Part shown: in pieces, positions 26,457 to 34,796 of the stretch
Position numbering within the stretch: position 1 is the stretch's first letter
How the letters are laid out: every line of letters starts with the position of its first letter
Assembly: GCA_002336115.1 (NCBI GenBank)
Contig: DDEN01000041.1
Span: 493,383 to 557,382 of the forward strand
Reading direction: 5' to 3'
DNA: 64,000 nucleotides
Source of the DNA: Chitinophagaceae bacterium UBA1953
GTDB lineage: Bacteria; Bacteroidota; Bacteroidia; Chitinophagales; Chitinophagaceae
The notes under the pieces: generated by a model
Told to the model about the DNA's origin: nothing
Database searches by the model: none
Seen by the model: the letters and a program-made list of their open reading frames with translations, nothing else
Translations under genes and position numbers: made by a program

Positions 26457-26492
26457 CGAATATCTTTTTTTACTAGTTATCTGAAGTTATCT
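26457..26492 (-). promoter_or_regulatory. Promoter B: tandem element + 11 nt + ATATTCG box
   Basis: AGTTATCTGAAGTTATCT (26475-26492) lies 11 nt from CGAATAT (26457-26463). Read on the minus strand: two AGATAACT copies, 11 nt, ATATTCG. It matches the element before the AAA+ operon (17231-17266) in 16 of 18 repeat bases and in exact spacing. It should drive the transporter/signalling operon. Confidence 0.7.
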
Positions 26493-27008
26493 AATAAAAG
26501 CATAGGGTTTCCATCCAAATGCCCAGCAACTGATTATGTTTAAAATTGTGTAAAACTCAACCACCATTTCAGAGTTTTAACGGTAAAAGGCAAATTCTGT
26601 TGATTGATGCTTTTCCAATACATACGGCTGAACCAGAAGTGGAAAGCTCAGGCATATCAATGCCTTTGCCAAACTGAAGTTTTTGCAATGCCCTGCATTG
26701 GAAAAGGTATGCACTGACCAAACAAGATTATAAAGCTCATTCCTGGTTAATATTTCTTTTTCCATGTACTTTATTTTAATATTGAAGAAGCTTATTATTA
26801 GTTCCTGCTTAATTCTATGAAGTAAATTTAGATTTTCTTTTTAAAACAATAATCAACTAAGTTGGACAATTCAGGGAGGAATTAAGGAGGGTTTGCGGAG
26901 CAATTGAATTTAATGTGCAATGATTAAGGAGGTGAAATTTCCAATGTTTAATATTGCATGAAAAACAACTTTCAGTGCTTGTTTCTGTAATTTAATAATA
27001 AAAGTATT
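26493..27008. other. Intergenic region with a remnant of an LTRxELYxLVWS-type gene
   Basis: About 520 bp without a solid gene. A 62-codon minus-strand frame (26765-26577) begins MEKEILTRNELYNLVWS, which matches the start of a widespread DNA-binding-like motif (LTREELYELVWS). The following residues do not continue that motif and the frame soon stops. It is best read as a decayed 5' end of such a gene. The rest is AT-rich, with nothing recognised. Confidence 0.45.
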
Positions 27009-27694
27009 TTACAATTTAGTAAGCTCTTTATAAAACACCTCACCTTTGCAAAAGCAAATAAATAGAAATTTAGAGCCTTTTTCAAGACATTGATAGACTT
27101 TAATCGAGTGTTCAAAATATGCTGCCAAACCATTATCTGAATTGTATAAATAATTCAAATCAGATACACGAAAAATTAAAAGCCTAAGTTGAGCGTTTGC
27201 AACAAGCAATTTTTGAAAATCATACCGTATAGCAGGATATGAATGTTTACTGGCATCTTCGATTCTATGCTTACCTAATTCGCTTTCTGCACAAGTGTTA
27301 GATGTTTTGGACAATAATCAGCATCGTCATTATACCAATGAATATCATAAAGCCACTCAGTATTTCTAAAATTATGATCTCCTAAGTCATACTTTTTTTT
27401 CGCTTCAGATACAATATTATCAATTTCATTCAGGAGTTTTTCCCTTTCACTATCAATCTCTATTTTACGTTTATTTGACTTGCTTTTTTTTAAACAAGTG
27501 TAAACACAATAACCATTTTGATAACCTAATTTAACTAAATTAAATTTTATTTGATTGGTAAATTCCTCAGACTCGCTATTTTGCCTAAGTGATAGGGGTA
27601 TATTGGCAAGTTCTTCAATTATCGATTTTGATATTGCTGACTTACTTTTAATGGATAGTTTATCTTGATATTTATGCCAAGCTATTATTTTCAT
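27009..27694 (-). pseudogene. Frameshifted hypothetical gene, last of the defence operon
   Basis: Two overlapping frames (27694-27275 and 27314-27009) read as one protein if a base is restored near 27290. The first gives NTEWLYDIHWYNDDADYCPKHLTLV; the second resumes with AESELGKHRIEDASKH and YDFQKLLVANAQLRLLIFRV. The join LTLV-AESE would need GTG GCA, and only one G is present. WLYDxxWY...ESE...DFQKLLxAxAxLRLxIF recalls a hypothetical protein common in bacterial defence neighbourhoods. It follows the PLD gene by 9 bp. Either a real inactivating deletion or a sequencing error. Function unknown. Confidence 0.7.
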
Positions 27695-27703
27695 AATTAA
27701 ACC

Positions 27704-28903
27704 TTAATAAAAAATTACATCCAAAAAAGCTGTTCGTCTTTTCCATATTTCAAGTTCATTCCTTTTTATTGGAGGTTTGCTGTTAAACCACGGTGACGAA
27801 TGAATCAAACTCAAAAGCATAAGATAACCATCAACATCCTGGAAGTATCTTTCTGACTTGCCTAATGTTTTCCCAATTGATTTCCTAACTCTTGGTGCTG
27901 AAATTGTACAGTATAATTCTGGCTTTACAATTGCCAATAACCTTCCCCATACTTTCATTGAAGGACCTAACTCAACTAACTTGTTTAACTGAATTTTGAG
28001 TTTATTCAAATCCAAAGGATATGATAAATTGGCAATGGTATTAATTGAATTTACAATCGTTTTATGTTCTTGTGGTGTACCATTTTTCAGCATCCGCCTG
28101 AAATCGCCAGAAGCCGCAACATGACCAAAAGCTCCAAAAGGTGTCATTCCTCCAATCAGCTTTCTTTTATTCAGATTATTAAAATAAGTAGTCTTCCATG
28201 GCAAATGGAGTTCTATAGCAACTTGATTTAATAATAATATCCTTTCTTTAATTCTATCTTGGTCAAAATATTTTTTACTTCCGTTTAAAACCTTCTTCAT
28301 ATAAACATCCCAATCTGCTTTAACAAGCCAGGCAGAAGAATTAGAGACTTCTTCTTCTTTATTAGATTCATCATCAATGCCAGATTCTTTAAGTTTTGCT
28401 TTCCTTTTCCTGTACTGTTCAGAATATTTCTTTAACCAATCCTCATCTGGTTTAAATGAATACTTGCTGCTCCTCCACTTTTGCACATCCGCTTCAATAT
28501 CTGCAAATACTTTTTCATCGGAAATCCCTTCAATTAAAATATTTGCTTCGTGGTTTTCATAAAAGCCATGATAGGTGAAGTTTGAACTTCCCATAAATAC
28601 CGCTTTCCTTTTTTGCTCAGTAAAGATGCAAATTTTAGGATGGAACAAAATATCATCCTTAGCAATTTTTAAATCTTTACAAAGTGTCATTAGCAGTCGT
28701 ATGCCATCGGGATGTGATTGACAAAAAGAAACTCCAACAGTTGCTGATATTTCAGAAAGGTTATAGAGATATTCAAATGGTATTACAGCATTAGGATTAC
28801 CAATCCATGCAGTGTACATGGAAAGTTTAGAATATTGCCTACAACATCTTGCAAGCTCCTTTTCAAAATGAGTGTTATTAGCAAAAAAAGTAGTTCTGCT
28901 CAT
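27704..28903 (-). CDS. Phospholipase-D-superfamily (HKD) protein, probable nuclease
   Basis: 399 residues. ILFHPKICIF gives the HxK pair (His88, Lys90) and AVFMGSSNFTYHGFYENHEANI the GSSN part of a PLD motif (105-108). Only one HKD motif is seen, so it would work as a dimer, as bacterial Nuc-type nucleases do. The C-terminal ~200 residues form a separate helical domain (residues ~195-399) with no recognised family. It lies 44 bp after the UDG-like gene. In this operon it probably degrades or nicks DNA; that is inferred from family and context. Confidence 0.75.
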   Translation of the reverse strand: MSRTTFFANNTHFEKELARCCRQYSKLSMYTAWIGNPNAVIPFEYLYNLSEISATVGVSFCQSHPDGIRLLMTLCKDLKIAKDDILFHPKICIFTEQKRKAVFMGSSNFTYHGFYENHEANILIEGISDEKVFADIEADVQKWRSSKYSFKPDEDWLKKYSEQYRKRKAKLKESGIDDESNKEEEVSNSSAWLVKADWDVYMKKVLNGSKKYFDQDRIKERILLLNQVAIELHLPWKTTYFNNLNKRKLIGGMTPFGAFGHVAASGDFRRMLKNGTPQEHKTIVNSINTIANLSYPLDLNKLKIQLNKLVELGPSMKVWGRLLAIVKPELYCTISAPRVRKSIGKTLGKSERYFQDVDGYLMLLSLIHSSPWFNSKPPIKRNELEIWKRRTAFLDVIFY

Positions 28904-28947
28904 AAATTATAACGTTTGGTCTTTTATTGGACACCCAATTTAGAAAT

Positions 28948-29559
28948 CTATCCATCGTAAAGGTAACTCCTATAAACTTCAATGAGCTTTTCAGTTGACA
29001 GTCTTGACAAACGACTTGACGAATAAGCAAGCAATATTTTTATTTTTCGGTCTGCTATTATAATTTCTGTTGCTTGTTGCTTTCCCAGTTCTTTTATATT
29101 GAGTTTGATGTTATTGATTGAACAAAAAATGCTGAACCAACTTAATGAACTATTGCCTTGCGTATTGCCTGAAACGATAAGAGAATCTATTGCCGGATAA
29201 TCATTAAGTATTTGAACAATATCCATAAACTCAATTGGAAATAAGCTATGATCTTTTGAACTGCCTTGCTGACGGTAAACTATTTTACCCATATCGGTTA
29301 AACCCAATTTCAGCTTATTTAAAATTGCTTTTCTTTCCTCAATTGCATTTTCACCACTTAGTAATTCAAAGGAATGTTGGGCTACTGCTGCAAGTATTTC
29401 CCAAAAACGATTGGTAGAACTGCAATAAAAGAAATTGTGTTTTCTGTTTCTTGCATCTGTTGGAAAAGTGCCTATAAGCAATTTATTTGCAACTTCAGGA
29501 ATATGCCAGTTCCAGGGATGAGTTTCTTGAGAAAATGTATTTTGGGTAATGGTTGGCAT
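28948..29559 (-). CDS. Uracil-DNA-glycosylase-superfamily protein
   Basis: 203 residues. KLLIGTFPTDARNRKHNFFYCSSTNRFWEILA matches the motif-1 region of Mug/deoxyinosine-glycosylase-type UDG proteins (xIGTxP...YY..xxNxFWxIL). Near the C-terminus AYSSSRLSR stands where the DNA-intercalating motif 2 is expected, but differs from the usual HPSP/PSxSxxN. The enzyme may recognise a modified or deaminated base, or may only bind DNA. Its place between an ATPase and a PLD nuclease suggests a base-excision step on foreign DNA, which is inference. Confidence 0.65.
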   Translation of the reverse strand: MPTITQNTFSQETHPWNWHIPEVANKLLIGTFPTDARNRKHNFFYCSSTNRFWEILAAVAQHSFELLSGENAIEERKAILNKLKLGLTDMGKIVYRQQGSSKDHSLFPIEFMDIVQILNDYPAIDSLIVSGNTQGNSSLSWFSIFCSINNIKLNIKELGKQQATEIIIADRKIKILLAYSSSRLSRLSTEKLIEVYRSYLYDG

Positions 29560-29614
29560 TATTAGATCAACTTTGTTAACATTATATACTTAATATCATT
29601 CATTTATTTTAGGT

Positions 29615-31213
29615 TTAAATTACGATTCCTGTTGCAGTGATTAATTGTTCTAATGAAGTACATGCATTTTCTATTTCCGTTCTAAATAAAGGACTATCAA
29701 CTTGATAGTGCGAACCTTTGTTTAAAACAAACCTTCTATAATGATCCAACTGATTTAAATGTACAGTAACGGCAGGAGGTATAGTACCAGCAGGAGCAGT
29801 TCTTGCCTTATGAATAGAAGTTCTCAATAAACCGTTTAAATCATGTGGTTTATATGTACTATTTATTTGTTCATGAGGTGTTAAATACCTTTTGCAAAAC
29901 TTTTCGATTGCTTGTCGGAGTGAGTTGGCAGCAGCTGCATACTCTTTGTTTTTAAGAAACCCACGAGCTTTTTGTAGTGGGTTTTTTGTCTCAATAATAA
30001 AAGGATAATTATTATGGCTGATTGGATCTTCGTCTTCATACATTTCAATAAAGTTCCAATTCGCTATAGTCCCACTACGTTTAATTCTATCGCCAACATA
30101 TTCAAAAAAGTTCTTATCATGTGTAAGGATGAATAGCTGGTAATCGGTAACATATGGTGCTGCAAGAAGAATATCAAGTACTTTTTCTCTGTTATGCATA
30201 TCTAAACTAATAAGCATATCATCAAGAACAATAAACTTTAATCCAGCGTAGGGCAATCTTTGGTTTAGAATACATAACCGTATAGACAGACTTATTGCAG
30301 TCAAACGAGCTTCATTTAAAAAGGAATGTGGTCTTGAAATAGTTGCAGCAATTCCGTTGAAATTAAATACCTCTAAAGTAATCTTAAAAGGTATTGCTCT
30401 GAAATGAATATCCTTCTTATCGAAAGATGCAGCCGTTAAATTCAATCTGAAATCAAAATTATATCCTAATTGTGTTCTTAAAATCTGTGGTCCATTAGTA
30501 TTTATGTAAGTAATAAGCCCTTGAAGTCCAGTATTAAATCGATTTACTAAAGTATTGAATTGCCCAAATTGTTGAGTGTGTCTCTGTGCATAAATCATTT
30601 TTCCATTCTTGTTTGGAACTTTTTCAGGGCCTTTCTCCACTTCCTTCCACATTTCATATGCATTAGTAATATTCAATGTTGTCGGAGTTCCGTTAATGTT
30701 CCTGTCAATAGTTGCCGAAGGAAATTGTAAATATTTTATTACGTCTGTCAAAAACAAAATCCCTAAGTCAATTGTCTGTGAATGCCGGAAATCTTGGAGC
30801 TTAAACAGCAACTTATAATTAATGAAATCTGATGCAAAAGTTATTTCTTGGGCAGTTGGATTTGTTCTTATTGCTACGTTATTTAAGGATATTTCGTAAG
30901 TAACAGGTACTACATCGTCAGTTACTAATCTGACAAAGGAATTGTAATCACCTGATCCAGGAGTAGTTTCCACTGCATGTATATTCACTAAACTGTCGTA
31001 ATCGGCAGGCCCTTTTCGAAAATATTTTTGTATATCATTATCAGTAGATTTCAACGAAGCCTCAAAAAGAGTATAAAGCGACCAATATAAGGTTGATTTT
31101 CCGCTTCCATTCTCTCCATAAATTAATGAATGCTTACCTCCAATATTTAAAGCAGGTTGTTGATCATTAAAAAACTTAAAATTATTAAGCTGTATCGTGG
31201 CAATCCTATTCAT
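29615..31213 (-). CDS. RecF/SMC-like AAA ATPase of the defence operon
   Basis: 532 residues. The N-terminal IQLNNFKFFNDQQ strand and Walker A GENGSGKST (33-41) start an ABC-type ATPase head like RecF/OLD proteins. LKFIVLDDMLISLD gives Walker B and D-loop in the C-terminal half, followed by FILTHDKNF with the H-loop His. The coiled-coil insert is short. The last ~130 residues (LRQAIEKFCKRYL...HYRRFVLNKGSHY) form a helical tail like those on RloC/PrrC-type ATPases. No nuclease motif seen. It begins 3 bp after the methylase stop, so it probably works with the methylase/helicase. Confidence 0.75.
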   Translation of the reverse strand: MNRIATIQLNNFKFFNDQQPALNIGGKHSLIYGENGSGKSTLYWSLYTLFEASLKSTDNDIQKYFRKGPADYDSLVNIHAVETTPGSGDYNSFVRLVTDDVVPVTYEISLNNVAIRTNPTAQEITFASDFINYKLLFKLQDFRHSQTIDLGILFLTDVIKYLQFPSATIDRNINGTPTTLNITNAYEMWKEVEKGPEKVPNKNGKMIYAQRHTQQFGQFNTLVNRFNTGLQGLITYINTNGPQILRTQLGYNFDFRLNLTAASFDKKDIHFRAIPFKITLEVFNFNGIAATISRPHSFLNEARLTAISLSIRLCILNQRLPYAGLKFIVLDDMLISLDMHNREKVLDILLAAPYVTDYQLFILTHDKNFFEYVGDRIKRSGTIANWNFIEMYEDEDPISHNNYPFIIETKNPLQKARGFLKNKEYAAAANSLRQAIEKFCKRYLTPHEQINSTYKPHDLNGLLRTSIHKARTAPAGTIPPAVTVHLNQLDHYRRFVLNKGSHYQVDSPLFRTEIENACTSLEQLITATGIVI

Positions 31214-31216
31214 TCT

Positions 31217-34200
31217 CTATAAAGTTGTAGAGTTAATTTTCGATATTATTTCCTTACTATGAATGTTTGATAATATTATTCTTGTTCTTATTGGATTTTC
31301 TCTTTCTTGTAACCACTGGTAAGCAAGGCTAATTGTATTCTTATTTTTCGAATAATTTCCTTCTTCTAAAAATCTAAACTCTTTGCCTATTTTGATAAAT
31401 TTCAATACATCAATTTGTAACTCTTTCATATGAGCTTCAAAATACAACTCATAAACCATCATATTTATCAGATCTTCGAATAATGGGATCAGGCTGCCAT
31501 TTTCTGTGTAAATATTAACCTGAGGGCTTTTTTCGTCATTAAGAAAAATAATATAATCAACAATTAATTCAAACTTTGATACCAGCTCAGTATCATCTAC
31601 TTTGATAATTGGCAATAACTCAACATATTGTTTAGTGTAACGCTTTCGCCCTCCAGCTATCTGGGCTGTTTTTTGGTAGAAATAGAAATCAATTAATTTA
31701 GAATTAAGTAATGCCAAAAGATATTTCAAATTGCTGCCTGTTAGGAAGTAAGCAGAATTTGTGAGATAATGCCTATTAGTATCTAAGCAATAATTAGCTC
31801 GATCTGATATTTCTATCCAAACGATTTTGTCATTTTCAAATTCAGGATAGTAAGCTGTGTTATCTTGTATTTCATACCATTGATAAGAGCCCGGTTTTCT
31901 CCCGATAATATCACTTGAGGTTACTTTTGGGGTTAGTTGATCTTTATATTTTTTTAGGTAGGATTTAATTGCTGGATATTTTTCAATATCAATTCCATGC
32001 TTTGTAAATATTATGTAAACATCATCAAAAAAATATTTATAACGTTTAATGTCCTTCCCTCTTAGCAATGGCTTAATTACTTCCTCACTATTTGCATTTT
32101 GAGATACTAAAATATCTTTGGTTTTATTATCTATATGGAAGACCTCATTTAATCCAGTAGTAACACCTCTGAAGAATTTTACATCCCAATTTTTTAAAGG
32201 AGTTCCGATTAGTTCAATTTGTTGTGTAATTTGAAAGTCTTGCTTTTCAGCCACAGTCCAGCCATCTTCAGACAATTCCGTGACGATTACAGAATGATTT
32301 TGTACATATTCAAACAAATCAACTTTTCCAACTTGATAGTCTGAATCAGCTTTAATCCCAATTAAGTTTTTCTTGCTTTTTTCTTTTCTAAATTGAAGTA
32401 TATTGACAAAAACCACAGCGGCTGGGAAAATAACTGCTTTCGAAAAATCAATAAGTAAAATGGGATTAGTTTCTTCAATTAAAAATTTCCTAAAGCCTTT
32501 CCCATAAGCCGCATTCATCCATTTATTCGAAGTTATAAAGCAAAGGTTTCCATTATCCTTTAACAAGCTGTTGCCCTTTTCATAGAAAAGGCAATATATA
32601 TCTCCACTTTTTGCGAACGTTTTAAAATTAGCTTCAGCTAAATATTCAATATCATTTCCGAGTTTTTGAATCTGTATATAAGGTGGATTACCAATAACAA
32701 TATCAAAACCACCCTTATCGAATACATCTTTGAAAAACAAATGCCAGATGAAATAAGGCTTCTCCTCTGTGTTTTGTATCTTATGCAACTTTGCTCTTTT
32801 TTGTGCAAATGATGATACTTCTTTTCTTAGTTCTTCCAATTTTTTTTGCCCCTTTGCATTTAAAGCCCTTTCGTTTTCTGCTTCGCTTAGTAATCTTGCC
32901 AATTGACCTTCTCTTAATTCCAGATTTACATCTATATGCTTGTGTACAGCTTCGTTAATCTTCGTTTTTAATATTGCTTTGTCTGCTGGCTTCTTTACAT
33001 TAAAATACTTTTTCATTAACCCCTGAATTTCTTTTACCGTTTCAGTTTGGGTAAAAGTCATTTTCATTTGGTTGTCAGTTATATTGCCAAACAAATCTCT
33101 TTCAGGTTCAACTACTTTAATATTCTTTTTCGTTTTAGTAACCATACTTAAATCAATACCCTCAAAACGCTCCAGCAGGCTATTGCCCTGCATAATTTTA
33201 TAGTCAAGGTTCGGTAAAGGTTGTGGCTTGTCTTCATCAACCACCAATGCCAGCCAAAAACGCAAACGTGCAATTTCAACAGCACCGTGTTCAAGGTCAA
33301 CACCGTAAATGCTTTCTTCAATAATTTTCTTCTTTGTTTCAGCAGGGTCAAACGCCGAAAGCGTTTGCAGGTAAGGATAAATATGGATTTTAGCTTTGTA
33401 TATTTCCTGTAAAATACCAATTGGGAATGCCCCTGAACCAATGGCGGGGTCACATACTTTTACTTCGTCCAGTAATTGATTTAACTGAATCGCATTTGCT
33501 TTATCCCTCAGGTATGCAGACACATTTTGCTGCCTGATAAATTCTTCTACCTGTGCCTCTTCCGGCAAATGATTTTTAAGGTATTGCACCAGACTTTCCT
33601 GGCACATATAATGTACAATTTCTTTTGGTGTATAAAATGCACCCTTCTCCCTGTTTTCTTCCAGCAGGTTTTCAAAAATATGCCCCAGCATTTCAGGGTC
33701 AATACCTACTTCCTGTTCATCAGGGCTGTTTTCATCTATCGTAAAATTATATTGCTCAAAGAACTCTAATAATTCCTGAAAATAATTAGAAGGAAAGTTG
33801 ATGCCATCAGTATGCGGTTGGTCATTATCAAACAAACCACCATTCAAATAAGGAACTCTTTTGTTTGTTATGGCGAATACATTATTCGTTCTGTCTGGTT
33901 CATTCAGGGTATTAAAAAACAGAGCAGTAAGGCATTTACCATAAAAATGTTCTTTATCATTGAAGTTCCTGAATAACTCCATCATGAAATTTGGATTTCC
34001 GTCAATCCATATTTCTTCATTCTCTTTTTTGGTTGGCAATACCGGACAGCCCAACCAACCTTTCTTTTGCAGGAAATGAAGAAAGACAATACGACCTAAG
34101 AGCTTTTTTGAAAAATCCCTGATAGGTTTTCTTTTGTCATCCTCATTTTTTTCGTCTGAATTATCAAGCAACAGTTTTTGATAACCAGGTTTATCATCAA

Positions 34201-34795
34201 TGAACCGCCAGAAACGTTCGTAATGTTCTTTATATTTTTTGAAAAACTCTTTGGTAAGTGCTTCAACAGAAAATGCCTGTATAATATCTTTTACAGCAAT
34301 AACGGGCTTTCTGTTTGCAAGTTCCAGCAGTCGTTTTGCCGCTGTAGTTCCGCTTTGATTACTGCCTAACAAATAGGTGTAACGTTTTTTCTGCGTTTCG
34401 CCTTTTTGCAGTTCTCCGGTTTCAAGGTCAATATCACTCCATTTAGCAATAAATGTAAACCGATAGATTTCCTGTGTGGGAGAATAGAAAAATACAATTG
34501 CACCATGCGTTATGTTCTGGTCTATATACTTAGCTGCAATTTCTCTTAATCCCTGTCGGTTACGTTCTATATCAACAGAATCATCTACCTGAACTTCAAA
34601 TAATGCAATTGACTTTGCATCTTCCAACTTAATACGACCGTACTGCTTACCTGATATAACTTTTTTATCTTCCGCAAATGGATTGTTCGGTGTTGAGAAA
34701 TATTCCACCTTACCAAATACAAAGTCTAATACCTGTTTCCAGTATTGAAAATTATAGCCTTGCTTGAATATATCTTTTAACTGCTTTTCGTTCAT
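31217..34795 (-). CDS. Eco57I/type IIG-like adenine methylase-specificity protein
   Basis: 1192 residues. The N-terminal ~170 residues include LFEVQVDD and AIVFFY strands that look like a nuclease-type fold without a clear catalytic ExK. AFYTPKEIVHYM and VCDPAIGSGAFPIGIL (SAM site, near 450) and FDIVIGNPPYIQI (catalytic NPPY near 700) are N6-adenine methyltransferase motifs. The C-terminal ~300 residues (FFRGVTTGLNEVFHID, YLLALLNSKLIDFYF) resemble a TaqI-type target-recognition domain. Similar large methylases occur in type IIG, BREX (PglX) and DISARM (DrmMI) systems. With a helicase gene 1 bp away it probably marks self DNA. Confidence 0.82.
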   Translation of the reverse strand: MNEKQLKDIFKQGYNFQYWKQVLDFVFGKVEYFSTPNNPFAEDKKVISGKQYGRIKLEDAKSIALFEVQVDDSVDIERNRQGLREIAAKYIDQNITHGAIVFFYSPTQEIYRFTFIAKWSDIDLETGELQKGETQKKRYTYLLGSNQSGTTAAKRLLELANRKPVIAVKDIIQAFSVEALTKEFFKKYKEHYERFWRFIDDKPGYQKLLLDNSDEKNEDDKRKPIRDFSKKLLGRIVFLHFLQKKGWLGCPVLPTKKENEEIWIDGNPNFMMELFRNFNDKEHFYGKCLTALFFNTLNEPDRTNNVFAITNKRVPYLNGGLFDNDQPHTDGINFPSNYFQELLEFFEQYNFTIDENSPDEQEVGIDPEMLGHIFENLLEENREKGAFYTPKEIVHYMCQESLVQYLKNHLPEEAQVEEFIRQQNVSAYLRDKANAIQLNQLLDEVKVCDPAIGSGAFPIGILQEIYKAKIHIYPYLQTLSAFDPAETKKKIIEESIYGVDLEHGAVEIARLRFWLALVVDEDKPQPLPNLDYKIMQGNSLLERFEGIDLSMVTKTKKNIKVVEPERDLFGNITDNQMKMTFTQTETVKEIQGLMKKYFNVKKPADKAILKTKINEAVHKHIDVNLELREGQLARLLSEAENERALNAKGQKKLEELRKEVSSFAQKRAKLHKIQNTEEKPYFIWHLFFKDVFDKGGFDIVIGNPPYIQIQKLGNDIEYLAEANFKTFAKSGDIYCLFYEKGNSLLKDNGNLCFITSNKWMNAAYGKGFRKFLIEETNPILLIDFSKAVIFPAAVVFVNILQFRKEKSKKNLIGIKADSDYQVGKVDLFEYVQNHSVIVTELSEDGWTVAEKQDFQITQQIELIGTPLKNWDVKFFRGVTTGLNEVFHIDNKTKDILVSQNANSEEVIKPLLRGKDIKRYKYFFDDVYIIFTKHGIDIEKYPAIKSYLKKYKDQLTPKVTSSDIIGRKPGSYQWYEIQDNTAYYPEFENDKIVWIEISDRANYCLDTNRHYLTNSAYFLTGSNLKYLLALLNSKLIDFYFYQKTAQIAGGRKRYTKQYVELLPIIKVDDTELVSKFELIVDYIIFLNDEKSPQVNIYTENGSLIPLFEDLINMMVYELYFEAHMKELQIDVLKFIKIGKEFRFLEEGNYSKNKNTISLAYQWLQERENPIRTRIILSNIHSKEIISKINSTTL

Positions 34796-34796
34796 G

